Below are positions 25,040 to 36,089 of a stretch of DNA of 64,000 nt, piece by piece; the first letter of the stretch is position 1; every line of letters starts with the position of its first letter. The stretch comes from Castor canadensis (Eukaryota; Chordata; Mammalia; Rodentia; Castoridae). The stretch is from assembly GCF_047511655.1 (NCBI RefSeq), contig NC_133389.1:128037973-128101972 (forward strand). Direction: 5' to 3'. Under the pieces are notes generated by a model that had not been told where the DNA came from, ran no database searches, and saw only the letters and a list, made by a program, of their open reading frames with translations. The translations under genes were made by a program, and so were the position numbers.

Positions 25040-25450
25040 TTTAAAACATTTTTCAGACAGGTTATGTCTATTTTTATTAGCATACATTAATAGTACAAGG
25101 AGGGTTCATTGTGATGATGCCACGGATGTGTACAGTGCACTTTGAACAACTTCACCTCCTCTATTATATTTCCTTTACCCTCTTCCCCTCTTTTGCAAAA
25201 CGTTTGGTGGATTTCATTATGCTATCTTCATGTGTATATGTAATGTACTCCCCCCAGAACCCTCCCTTCACTCTCTCACTGATCCCCCCCAAATCCCTTT
25301 TAAGCTCAAGTCCCATCATGACCATGACCATCACCATCACAACCATAACTATCATCATCATCATCATTGTTTTAGGTCCAAAACCACCTATAAGTGAAAA
25401 CACGCAATATTTGACTTTTTGAAATGAGCTTGGCTCATTTCACTCTAAAT
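25040..25450 (-). mobile_element. Rodent L1 3' UTR and ORF2 tail (5'-truncated)
   Basis: Antisense rodent-type L1 3' end: 'atttttattagcatacatta' then 'atagtacaaggagggttcat' (the L1 3' terminus), a C-rich polypyrimidine block (25245-25300), and the end of ORF2 at about 25370-25440. A TCA/CCATCA microsatellite at 25318-25368 sits inside it. The 103- and 79-residue frames at 25111-25422 are artefacts of this 3' UTR. Confidence 0.8.
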
Positions 25451-26455
25451 TTTACTTTGCAAAGGATAAGGATTCAGGCTTCAGAGATCGTGTGATTTTT
25501 GGACTTCTGAGAGGTAAGGTGGCATGGTGGTTAAGGGGTGGTCCAGGCAAATCCTGGAGCCTCAGCTTTCTCATCCATCATGTGGGGTGGCTGTGATGAA
25601 CTTGATGCTGGCCTACTCAAGTTCTTGATAGTTGGTAGCTTTCTACAGCCGCATCACTATGCTAAGCTGCTTCTCCAAAGCCTTTGATTCGAATCTCTGA
25701 TTTGCTCTAATTAAATGCATGTTCTGGATCACACTGGGGTATCACATGAGATCTTGAGACATAATCATGAAAGCCTGAGTTCTGGGAGGCCACCTCTCCC
25801 TCCATCCCTTTAGGAACATCCCTGGGTTAGTTTTATCAGGGTAAGATTGAGAACACAGGCAGGAAAGGCTTAGTAACCTCTTGGAAGCTCTCTATCTAAT
25901 TCCTGTGCATGACATAGCTCTGAGACCTTTTGCCCTCAAAGTCATGAGACGTCATCTGAGTCTTTCTTCTACTGGGTGCAGATCAGACTGTGGAATAAAG
26001 AACGTAAACTCAACACTGTTTGCTCAAACGCCTTTCCTTCATCTGGTCATATTTTTCTGAGCACAGAGGAAATGGTGAGAAACTGATTATCAGTTTATGG
26101 CAATTTAAAAGGGTACCTTTCATGTCTAATTCCTCCTATATTCTAAAGTAGCTGTATAGTAACTTGTCAGACATTTTCTTATTTCCCAATACGTGTAATA
26201 AAGAATAGAGAAAGATAGGGTAATGAAATCAAAGCTGCATTTTGATTCATTTGTATATTTATTATAAAGAATTCATAAGCTATCAAGAGCATCTATGTTA
26301 CCTACAGAACAATCAAACTAATATTCAGACTATGAAAAGTTTTAGGTCATGGCTGGTTTTTAAAAAGCAGGAAATCCAAATAAAGGTCTAAAAGAAACAA
26401 TTCATAAATAAATACAGGTCTGCAGTTTTTCTTGCATATAAATCTTTGATCTTTA
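25451..26455. other. Mostly unassigned; one weak MIR
   Basis: 25510-25600 resembles a MIR head ('ggtggcatggtggttaaggg', 'cctcagctttctcatccatc'). The rest shows no recognised repeat or gene. Confidence 0.4.
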
Positions 26456-26458
26456 GGA

Positions 26459-26545
26459 GGGGAAGGCCACACCTTTATTTATGTTTGGGAGCTATTAGGT
26501 ACTTAATATGCTTGATGAATAAATGGATGAATTAATGAATTAGAA
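26459..26545 (+). mobile_element. L2-like 3' tail
   Basis: 'ctattaggtacttaatatgc' followed by 'ttgatgaataaatggatgaa' matches the L2 3' terminal pattern of short TGAATGAA-like repeats. Confidence 0.55.
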
Positions 26546-27029
26546 TTAGGTCAGGGACTAAAAACTCTTGACAAATTACAACATTTGCAATATTTTCAGT
26601 GTGGTAATAGCAAGGCTCAGAGCTACATCTTGAATGTCAACTGTCTTATGGCTGAGCCATAAATCTAAAGATAAAAGAATCCCTCAGTGTTTCAGGAGAA
26701 AAACCATAAATGTCATTCATAAATTTGCTGCCTATATAAAATGCAGACTTTTGATTAAATATGTAACAAAAGACATGTCTCATGACCATATTACTTATAA
26801 TTAGTTGATAACTTGTGACAAGGAACAATGAGTTAATGTGTCATTAGTTATATGCAAACTAAACAAAATCAAAGCTAGAATTCTAGACTACATATAGTGA
26901 GGTCAAATCCTTAGTCTAATCTTTCCTCTTTTTTTTTTTTTTAACTTTTTCTTATTTAGCAGCAAAGATAGGAATAAAAATAAAAATATGTTTTCAAATA
27001 GAATGATTATTAGCACATTTATTTTATTA

Positions 27030-27290
27030 TCTGGAGATCTTACAAAGTAATATTTTATTCGGAGTGATTCTTGTAAGTGATTTGAAATTAAACCTTTTCC
27101 TTGCACCTGTGAAAATGTGTAAACGATGGAGCTGGCAGCCTGATGATCGCTTTACAGAACGGCGTTTCCTTCCTCATCCTCAAGGTCATTCAGATTTATG
27201 ATCTAATCACCCATGGCTCTTCAACAGGATGCATTTGAATCTGATTAAAAGGAAAAACAAATACCCTTATGGATTTATTAATAAAATGTG
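27030..27290. promoter_or_regulatory. Candidate conserved regulatory block
   Basis: Repeat-free block that keeps CpGs in an AT-rich, CpG-poor setting ('gtaaacgatgg', 'gatgatcgctttacagaacggcg') with homeodomain-like ATTA/TAAT cores and a CAGGTG-type E-box complement ('gcacctgtg' at about 27103). Inferred only; no comparative data. Confidence 0.3.
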
Positions 27291-27479
27291 CCTGACCTTT
27301 TCACTTATCTGCCTCTTTCAACATATTGCAAGTTTAAACCAAAAGGGAATTTTGGGGTTTCAATCTTCCGAGTGGCTTTCTGGAGTTCCTTCCTACTTAT
27401 TGGTGTATGTGCATCGTGGAGGCCTATCTCTTTCCCCTCTCTTTCTCTTTTGGCTTTAATTACTTCACCTACATCCTAA

Positions 27480-27800
27480 TTCAGGTAACTCATAAGGCTT
27501 AGCCTTTGTTGTAGGTCCGACAGCTGTCTTATGTCAGTAGCAAGTAAAATGTTCACAACGTACTCTACCGGAATGCTGCAAGACGGTTTATAGTGCTGCA
27601 ATAAAAGGTAAATTGAATTTACAAAGATGCATTTGTCACTGATTAAAAACTTACAAAGTTAATTGGAAACACTGTGGAGGTGTTACCACACAACTCGAGG
27701 TGTAATGGGTGGTTCTAATTCAGCCTGGAGGTGACTTGCGGGTCCCATTATAGTCTCACGCAGTAAGATACTTGACTACGAGGTCCAATTTAAGTAGCAA
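27480..27800. promoter_or_regulatory. Candidate conserved regulatory block with T-box-like sites
   Basis: Repeat-free, with at least eight CpGs in about 320 bases. AGGTGTTA at 27678-27685 and AGGTGTAA at 27698-27705 are same-strand T-box-like half sites exactly 20 bp apart, and a third AGGTGA lies at 27729-27734. CAGCTG occurs near 27521. Function is inference from motif content and retained CpGs. Confidence 0.35.
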
Positions 27801-28800
27801 AGCAACACAGTAAAGATCTCAAATATTTTTTTAATATGAGGTGAGTGTAAATTTACTCACAATTATTCCTGAGAATAGCTAGAGGAAAAAGCCTTCGGTG
27901 TTACAGAAATACAAAACTTGCTAATTGCATGGTTCCCCCTAGAAAACATTTTGAGGTGTTTTGATTTTCCCCATCTGCAACATTTCTTGTTTTCTTGATG
28001 TTTACATTGGCAGCACCACTTTGAAAGCATGTCAGTGGAGAAGGAAAAAAGAAGACTGAAACAGCCAGCAATCTCAAGTGAGCAGGACTCTCTCTCCCGT
28101 GGGACCTTGGCGAATTATCTCCACATAATTCACTTAACCTCTGCCATTTGGGGACTTGGGAAACCAACTGTATTTCTAAAGTTGAGACTTTTAATTGCAG
28201 GTTTTAGTGTCAGTAGTCCAGCTCAGTTGGAGGGATGATGATTGAAAAACAGTACTAGGAGGCTTTCCACCTTGGGTGTGCATCCTGGATATAATTAAGT
28301 TGGTGGCCTGGGCTGGCCTTTAGATTTTTGCAGGCAGGAGCGAACAGTTAAACCCCAAATGATGGGCCTCATGTGAACATTCTGGAGTTCAACGCTGAAA
28401 ATTTAACTTTAGGCTAGGTTTATGTTGATATTAAAAGACAAGATAAGTAAACTGAGTAATTGCCTTTGGTAAACTCATTTTACCAATAACTATTACTAAA
28501 TTAAAGTTACAAAACTTTTAGACTAGAGTCTTAGAGATTATAGGTTTCAATTCAGATCACATGTACGGAATTTATATGTATTTTATTGCTACATAATTTA
28601 TGTTCTGTATCTCCAATACTCTAGTACTATTTACCAGTAGCATTTTGGTGTCAGAGATGGTAGCAACTCTGGAATTTTCATATATATTTAATTTATTTCC
28701 TCAGTTGCATGGGCAGAATTTAAGTCTGACTGATTCCTTCAGTCAACAGAGGAGACCATTATAGGCACACAAATCTCTATATCTTTTCCTTCCTTCCTTC

Positions 28801-28920
28801 TTTGAGACAAGATCTCATTAAGTTGCTTAGGCTGGCCTCAAACTCCTAGGCTCAAGTATTCCTTCTACCTCAGCCTCCCAAACAGCTGGGACTCTAGGTA
28901 CATACAAATGTGCCCAGCTT
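28801..28920 (-). mobile_element. 7SL-derived (B1/Alu-like) monomer SINE
   Basis: Antisense 7SL monomer: 'tttgagacaagatctcatta', 'gcttaggctggcctcaaact', 'cctacctcagcctcccaaac', 'gctgggactctagg'. A TTCC tract precedes it (28783-28800) and an AT/GT microsatellite follows (28945-28972). Confidence 0.85.
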
Positions 28921-28983
28921 ATATCCAGCTAATACATATATCTAAATATATATATATGTGTGTGTGTGTATCTTTATATATTT

Positions 28984-29155
28984 CAGCAATACTGGGGCTT
29001 GAACTCAGGGCCTTCACCTTGAGCCACTCCACCAGCCTTATGTTTGTGAAGGGTTTTTCGAAATAGGGTCTTGTGAACTATTTGCCTGGGCTGGCTTTGA
29101 TCTATGATCCTCCTGATCTCTGCCTCCTGAGTAGCTAGGATTGGGCACCTGGCCC
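28984..29155 (-). mobile_element. Composite SINE, 7SL type A + deleted ID
   Basis: Antisense: 'actggggcttgaactcaggg', then 'ccttcaccttgagccactcc' (internally deleted ID), then 7SL type A ('gaaatagggtcttgtgaact', 'cctgggctggctttgatc'). The last part lacks the 'acaggcgtgagccactgg' segment, so it also carries a small deletion near its 5' end. Confidence 0.88.
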
Positions 29156-29355
29156 AATTTATATTTTTTAAAGCAAATATTTGTTGAGTGCTTGGGTTAA
29201 ATTCCATTTAGTGCTTGGGTTTAATCCCATTTAATCTTTACAATATTAGAGTGTGTTATCATTATCCCCATTGTACAGATGACAAACTGAGATTCTAAAC
29301 TGTTAGGTAACTTCATGCAAGTAGGTGTTGGAACTAGGATTTACAATTATAGAGG
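29156..29355 (-). mobile_element. MIR SINE fragment with a short tandem duplication
   Basis: Antisense MIR: 'tttgttgagtgcttgggtta', 'atcattatccccattgtaca', 'gatgacaaactgagattcta', 'gttaggtaacttcatgcaag'. A segment of about 23 bp ('gtgcttgggttaaattccattta') is imperfectly repeated in tandem around 29188-29235. Confidence 0.75.
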
Positions 29356-29519
29356 AAACTCTTTCTGCTATATAGTTTTATTACTGCTGCATTTGTATGT
29401 CAAATCCCAACTGCAAATATGCAGAGATGGCATATTTATTTGACTTTTGCCAGTTTCCTAGGATTGGGGGACTAGCTGACGTCAATAACCAGTTGAATAG
29501 TAAGCAAAAGTCAAGTTCA

Positions 29520-29750
29520 TTTCCATTTGCTATAGTGGAATGTGCACAGAACTTGGTATCTGAATCCTAAGGTCTTCCCTGACAGATTTCCATTGACTAA
29601 ATAAACTTCTTGAAACCTTAACTTTTTTATTCATAAAATGGGGATAATATACCTTATAGGGTTATTGTGGGATTAAGTGAGACGACTGGGGGAAAAATAT
29701 TCAGTAAGCAGTAAAGTGCTACTTAAACATTAATTTTATTTCATTTTATA
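29520..29750 (+). mobile_element. MIR SINE
   Basis: Sense MIR: 'acttggtatctgaatcctaa', 'cttgaaaccttaactttttt', 'tcataaaatggggataatat', 'agggttattgtgggattaag', 'agcagtaaagtgctac'. Confidence 0.8.
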
Positions 29751-29759
29751 TAATTTTCA

Positions 29760-32700
29760 GCAGATCCCCTCTTATCGAATAATTTTACTCACAAGCTGCT
29801 TGATGAACTTCCTTCAATAAAGTTGGATAGAGCAATGATACATATGTATCACAAAATTCCAGTTCTCCAAGGACTCATCTACCCCTACAATTACCTGTTT
29901 TGGTCAGAATTTCCCCCTTACTATCCGGAAACTCTTATTGAATGATACATATGCATTGTCAAAGGAATTAAACACTTTATAAGTAGAGAGAATCTAGGAA
30001 ATTGAGGGAACTTTCAAGTTAAAAAACTGGAGGCATGCACAATTTCATTAGAACAGCAGAGAAAACCAGAACTGCTACATCCTAGGGAGGGATGTAGAAG
30101 GTTGGTTATTGCACACTTTGAGGTGGAAGGAGGGGGTCAGCCAGAAGCACCCAGGCGAGTGTCCCCACCAGCAGGGAGCTCCATCCTCGCTCCAATTCCT
30201 TACACTTTTCATTAGGCTCCTTTCCTTTTCATCTTGTGCTTTTAAGACTCCTTTTACTCATGCCTCTCATTAAGTAGTTATAATCACAACCCAAGTCCAC
30301 TATCATATTTACAAGATATCAGTTATGCATTGTTGTCACTCTTGGTATAAATTCCTAATGAGACCCAAGGAGAATCTTAATGCTTTCTATCCACAGATAA
30401 TTTAAAGAAAATAAATTTTAGCCCTAGCTCTTTTCCTCATCAAGAGTCAAGATGTTATAAAATGGCCAAAAGTTAGGATGAAAATTATGAACTTGATGTT
30501 CAGTTCTCCAAATCTGTGTATGACACCAACTACCTCTGGAAGTATAGATTACTATTATCCTGTTCTTTTTATGAATAAGGAAATCAAGGTTATAAGAGAT
30601 TAATGGACTCATCTGAGATCAGAGGAAGCTGGTCAGGGAAGCACCTGGGATTTATATGACAAATCCTTTTTTATAGAAATGTTCGCAGGGACTTCTCTGC
30701 CACAAAGGATAACAATTCTCAAAGGATAATGACAAGAAAATTTATGTCCTCATTTTGAACCTAAGGAAGTAACATCACTTTCCATAAACAAAATCAAATG
30801 CATTTGCGTAAATGTGAAGAAATATATCAAAAATAATTCTATGTTTTAAGAGGTCACATCTCAATAAATCCGTATCTTTCTGAAAATATGATGGAGCAGG
30901 TGAAAAATGTAAGATGACTTATGGTTTGGGAGGAAAAGTCTGAGCCACAAAACAGTACACTAAGTGAGTATTAACTTCCCTTGTTCCTTAGGAAGTTACT
31001 TCCTCCGACCTCAGAGAGTCACTTCAAGTTTGAGACTAAGATCAAACAAAGATTTCAAGACTTGCATGACTTCAAAATAACATTTGAAATTGTCACACTA
31101 CCTTTTTTGACTAAGAGTTTAAAAGCATTTATGAAAAAATGAACACAAATTTCTTGCTACTCTTAGAAGACAATGGTAATGTATATATATTATCCAAATT
31201 ATGCCATCTCCAGGCAGAGGACCTTAGCAGCTAGGAGATGTCAATATGTAAGTTCATATTTCTGAGGTAAGAGTCTTTTCTTGTCTCGAGACTCTACAAG
31301 AGTATACTCCTCTTCATATGGGTAAAATTTTATGAAATCATTATTGAATTTAGAAATTAGAGTTTAGATAATAGTAAAGGTGAGCAGTTGTATAATTTGG
31401 GCACTATTATCATCTCTCAGTTGTGTGGGCCTTGATTTGTTCATCTTTAAAATGGGTATGTAGGAGAGAGGATTGGGGAGGAGGGGAAGTTATACAGTGT
31501 ATCCACTTTCTCTGAGATCTCAATCTTCAGTTTTTACAAAGTAACATGCATAAAATATTGTATAAAATATTTTCATATAAAATAATAAGAATACAAATAC
31601 AGAGAGTAAAAATACCATTTTTAAGATATTTTACTGCATGTCTTCCAAGTCTTCAATATGTTCAACAGGTACCATGAACCTCCAGAAGGGAGGTTCCAAA
31701 CTCTCTTGGAACAGACAGTTCCCTCAAACATCCATTAACATGTTGGGGTACATGAATATTCTTTGGAAGGCAGTTTCAAAAATAATGGCTAATGGATTTC
31801 TAAGAAACCTTCGAGTTACAATATTATATTAAGTACATGATTCTAAGATGGCCCTCATTTCAGACACAGGCTGAAGCACGTGATGCACAGAGGCCTGGTT
31901 TTGGACAAGCTTATAAAAGAAGGGAAAATGACTCTGTTGATTTACTTCCAGGATGGTAAAGATCCATATTTTTTTCAAGTAGAGAAATGATCAGATCTGT
32001 TTTGATGGTTCTGTAGAGACATTATAAGTATAGAAGATATTGTGAAATTTCAAAACATGGTATGCTTTTGCTTATACTCAAAATATACTAGAAGTCCAAC
32101 TTTTGAAGCTAGCAATCAGTCACAATTCTTACCAAAAACTAGGGGTATTTAATGATGAGTGTGTATGTGTGTGTGTGTGCAGATAGATATGGAAAAAGGC
32201 AGATGGATCAACTGGTTGATCTATTGATTGATCAATTGACATAGACATGATTTTAAAGTTTCCAGAAGAAAGTTGGGATTATGAATTCTATTTAAAACCT
32301 AGCTTTTATTTATACTGACCTTGATCACTAAATTTAAATTATTTCTATGGTATGTTAGCAAGTTTATGTCCTCTGCTTCAACTAGTGATAAAAGATATTA
32401 TAAGACTATAATTCCCTCTTAAGGAAAATTTATCCAATTAAACACTTTGATTTATTGTCAGAGATCCTTTAAAGGTAAACTGTAGATGAACTATGGTTAT
32501 AGAAAACAATTTATTTGCCTGAGAAATATGGTTCCATTATGAAGAATGATACCTCCTCATAGTAAGCTTAAGCTAGAGAACTCATTGGGCTGACTAGTGT
32601 ATGTGTTGTTATAACTGCCATTAAAATAAGGTGTGATGTTAAAAGACTAAAGTAAAGCAAAGGGCCAAGGGAGATGACAACATGGATTAAAGGAATTATT

Positions 32701-33895
32701 GAACTCTTATTCCAGAACTCCTAGATAAATCTTAAAAATCGCCTTCTTTTAACTCACCCTGTTTCTTATTGAAGTAAGCAATAAAAAACTCAGTCTGGTC
32801 TCAATGTGCTGAATGCTACTGCTGAAAGGGTGTTAGACTGAAGGAACCCAGTGGTGAGTTGTAAGTGACACATGCATGGGACTGTTAACAATTAACCTTC
32901 TTCTCCTTCTCAGAATGCACAAGGGATTTGGCCCACAGGAAACTAGACTTAGCTTTTTTTTTTTTTCCCTTCTCCTTTCAGTTAGGAGTAAATGCCTTTT
33001 GCAGAAAATACTGCCTGCTGACCATATTAAAGATAAAGTTGAGAATAATTTAAAGTCACATCACCATCCAGTGGTTTGTTGAGTGTTGAAAGAAGCCGGC
33101 ATGGTTGGAGACTGGGAGGACTTAACTTGTACAAGCACTGAATAATGTTGAAATCCAATTCACACTGCACAGGGCAAATAAAGATATTACAAACCAACTC
33201 CTGTCAAAGCAAAGATAAGCTAGGGTGGTTTTCAAATTATTTTTCAATATTCTTAAGAGACAGCTTATAAATTCTTGCTGATTTTGAAGATGACTGTTTA
33301 TGAAGTGCTAGTGACACCATGACAGAAACTTTTCATTTTTCTCCTTTTCCCAAATAGAGATAGTGTCAGCTTAAGGGAAATGGCTTTTTACTACAAAAGT
33401 AATAATTATTTTTAGGAGAAGAAAGGATAAATGCTGAAATCAGCTGAATTTCTGTTAGTAGTAAATCAAAGTTATTCTTTCAAAGATCTACCCCAGTACA
33501 ACAATAATATGATAATAAAAAACAAAAATAACAAAACACACACAAAAAAAGTTGCACACATTTAATGTAGATACTGATGAGTTTGGAGATATGTATATTC
33601 CTTTGATATGATCACCTCACCAAGATATTTAACATATCTGTCAGTTCCAAAAAAAAAAAATCCATGTAATTTTGTGAGACCATGTAACACATATTAGGCA
33701 AATCATACATTTTTGTTTACTAAGTAAGTAGTGAACAAATAAATCTACGAATGGTTTTTAAAAATAAAGGTAGTAGAGAGGTCTATGAGCAAATAGAAAA
33801 AATAATTGAAAGATGGTAAAATAAGTCTATATGTGTCCAACACAAGCTGATATGTTCAATCTTTTTTTAGCAAATTAATATATTAAAATTAATAA
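29760..33895. other. Largely unassigned AT-rich DNA with small repeats
   Basis: No gene supported. Minor items: an antisense MIR-like piece 30540-30650 ('tatgaataaggaaatcaagg'), a sense MIR-like piece 31385-31470 ('ttgttcatctttaaaatggg'), and a (TG)n tract 32160-32180. SINEs are absent across about 4 kb. Confidence 0.4.
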
Positions 33896-34043
33896 TCTCT
33901 CTCTCTCTCTCTGTAGCACTAGGAATTGAATTCTGGGCCTTGTGCAAGTGCTCTACCAGTTGAGCCACACTTTAGCTTATTTTTTGGATAGGATCTCATA
34001 TTTTTGCTTGGCTAGCCTTGGACTTTGATCCTCCTACCTCTGT
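33896..34043 (-). mobile_element. Composite SINE, 7SL type B + full ID (5'-truncated)
   Basis: (TC)n tract 33896-33914, then an antisense full ID-like module ('attgaattctgggccttgtg', 'caagtgctctaccagttgag'), then a type B 7SL module ('ggataggatctcatattttt', 'ggactttgatcctcctacc') that stops abruptly at 34043, beside the reading frame at 34044-34298. Confidence 0.85.
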
Positions 34044-34298
34044 TCAGTCATCTTCTATCACTTCTTCATGCTCCACTTCCTGTTTGTAACTCTCTCTTCT
34101 CTTGTAACTGTGAACTATAGTTCTCAACCCCATAGGTCTCTGCTGTCCTCTCAAATCACTTGTAACAGCAGGAAGGCCAGATCCAAACTCAGCCTCACTT
34201 TCAGCAGAGGACCCAGAAAGAATGCTAGCCCTGTCTGAGAACCTTGTCCTTCTTCTGTCCCTGACAGAAGGTTCAGACTTGGTTCCCAGTTCCCTCAA
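34044..34298 (-). pseudogene. Unrecognised 84-residue protein-like frame
   Basis: Minus-strand open frame closed by TGA at 34044-34046 and by an in-frame TAA two codons before its first codon, which is TTG rather than ATG. The composition looks like a disordered tail of a real protein: a basic RDRRRTRFSDR stretch, a Ser/Glu stretch (SGSSAESEAEF), and a highly acidic end (EHEEVIEDD). No family is recognised. No polypyrimidine-rich splice acceptor precedes it. The truncated SINE starts immediately after the stop. It could be a fragment of a processed pseudogene, a diverged exon, or chance. Confidence 0.25.
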
Positions 34299-34811
34299 GA
34301 TTTAACTAGCTCATCTCAAAGTCATGTTCAGCTCTAACGGTCTGTGATCTTGATTCTTAGGGTCCTAAATTCTATGACTTTATGCAGTAGCCACAGAATA
34401 TAAAGGGTTTCTTTCAATGGTCTAGCCAGACCATGATATTTGATTGTCTAGGTGACTGCAAAGAGCAGAGAAGCAGTAGCCTGAAGAGGATGCTGTGGCC
34501 AGCAGCAGACACGAGTAGGTAACTGCCCAGGGCTCCTGCAGAATGGGTGCCTGCTTATGCTGCCACTCCTGGCTGTGGGGGTGTGTGGGGGGGGAGCAGG
34601 GTGCTAGGGCTTGTCTGCTACCTGGCCCAGACACTGGAAAAAAATTGTTATTATATATCCCACCCAGAATATACTTCAAAACTAAAATATTACTTTAACA
34701 CAAAACTCAAAATTTATACAGATACTAAAATAAACATTAAGGGGTTTGTTTGCTTGTTGTTTTGAAGTTTTCCTGATTGTGAAATTCTGTACAAGTTCAT
34801 AGAACCTGAAT

Positions 34812-35030
34812 TTTTTTTTTTGTAGTACTGGGGTTTGAACTCTGGGCCTTGGACTTGCTAGGCAGATGCTCTATCAATTGAGCCATTCCACCAGCACTTT
34901 TTTGTTTTAGTTATTTTTTAGGTAGGGTCTTGCACTTTTTGCCCAGGCCAGTACTTGACCACAGTCGTCCTATTTTGTCTCCTGTGTACCTGGGATTATA
35001 GCTGTGTACCATAATGTCCTGCTGAAAACT
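34812..35030 (-). mobile_element. Composite SINE, 7SL type B + full ID
   Basis: Poly(T), then a full ID-like module ('tactggggtttgaactctgg', 'gacttgctaggcagatgctc', 'tatcaattgagccattccac'), then a type B 7SL module ('aggtagggtcttgcactttt', 'tgcccaggccagtacttgac') ending in 'gtgtacctgggattatagc'. Confidence 0.9.
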
Positions 35031-35349
35031 TCTTTCAAGTTACTGTGAGCATACATTTGGGTCTTTTACACTGACACTGAGCTTTGGTCTTATGCTTTGA
35101 CCCCTATTTTTAATAAATGTCACTCCATGTTTCTACCAGTCATTCAGGTGTACAGAATTGTCAGTCTAAAAACTGTCTGTTAATCCATGCATGGAATAAT
35201 CTCACCAATGTCTCTAGCCCTTTTCCCATTTTCTGTAATCTGTTGGTGTGTTCATTTGTTCTAGGGGTTCACTGGTCACTTCTCTATTAGGGACTGATTG
35301 CAGAAAGCCCTCTCCCCAACACTCCATTTTCTGTCTGAGCCTGAGTCAC

Positions 35350-35704
35350 CCATTTCTCTTCTAGTCTCTCCAACACTCTCTTAAACCATGCAACCTGCAC
35401 ACTTCAAGATAATTTTTGGTTCCTTCCCTTCCTTTTATCCAGTCAGTAACTGACTCCTATCTTTTCTACTTCATTTATTAGTCTATAAGAAGCAGTAGGT
35501 ACTATACCACGAACTGGCTGTGCTTTCATGGAGCCTATAGACAAGCCTGTTTGGAATCTCTCTTGCATCTTGTCCCTTAGTCCTGCTATGCTATGTTGTG
35601 CTGATGTCGATTTATTTTTCATCCATTTTACATGCAGAACTGCCAGATTGATCTTTCTGAAACACAGGGATGATTGTCTTACTCCATTGCTCAGAAACCT
35701 TCAA
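35350..35704 (+). mobile_element. LINE-2 fragment, left part (split by a SINE)
   Basis: L2-type block 'actgccagattgatctttct', 'gaaacacagggatgattgtc', 'ttactccattgctcagaaac', 'cttcaa', interrupted at 35704 by the SINE at 35705-36031. L2 resumes at 36032 with 'aaaccttcaacggctcccca'. Confidence 0.75.
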
Positions 35705-36031
35705 TAGCTGGGCTCTGGTGGTTCATGCCTGTAATTCTGGCTATTTGGGAGGTGGAGATTGGGATGATTACGTTTCAAGGCCAGCCCCAGCAAAAGAGTT
35801 TGTGAGACCCCATCTCAAAGAAAAAGAGCTGGGTATGGTGGTCTACACCTGTCATCTTAGCTATGTCAGGAAGCGTAAAATAGAAGGTTAGGTTTTGGTT
35901 GGCCTGGGCCAAAAGTGAGACCTTATTTTCAAAATAACAAGAGCAAAAGGGTTGGAGGTATGGCTCAAGTGGTAGAGCACTTGCCTAGCAAGTGCAAAGC
36001 CCAGTATTACAAAACAAACAAACAAAAAACT
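35705..36031 (+). mobile_element. Trimeric SINE: 7SL-7SL-ID
   Basis: Sense orientation. First 7SL module about 35706-35825 ('ggtggttcatgcctgtaatt' to 'accccatctcaaag'), second 7SL module about 35826-35945 ('ctgggtatggtggtctacac', 'gggccaaaagtgagaccttat'), then a full ID-like module about 35946-36010 ('ggtatggctcaagtggtaga', 'cttgcctagcaagtgc') and a CAAA-rich tail. A perfect 10-bp target-site duplication, AAACCTTCAA, flanks it at 35695-35704 and 36032-36041, showing that the three modules moved as one unit. Confidence 0.93.
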
Positions 36032-36041
36032 AAACCTTCAA

Positions 36042-36060
36042 CGGCTCCCCACTCCCACTG
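36042..36060 (+). mobile_element. LINE-2 fragment, right part
   Basis: Continuation of the L2 block after the nested SINE ('cggctccccactcccactg'). Its true end is unclear. Confidence 0.6.
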
Positions 36061-36089
36061 TAAAGCAGGCCTTTGTAGTGGAGGAATAC

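Noticed and set aside
25111..25422. Opposed frames of 103 and 79 residues with Ile/Thr and Met/Val repeats
   Set aside because: Produced by a microsatellite inside an L1 3' UTR.
32195..32245. Palindrome-like TTGATC/GATCAA run
   Set aside because: Short, imperfect and embedded in AT-rich DNA next to a TG repeat; no transposon end or RNA hairpin of note.
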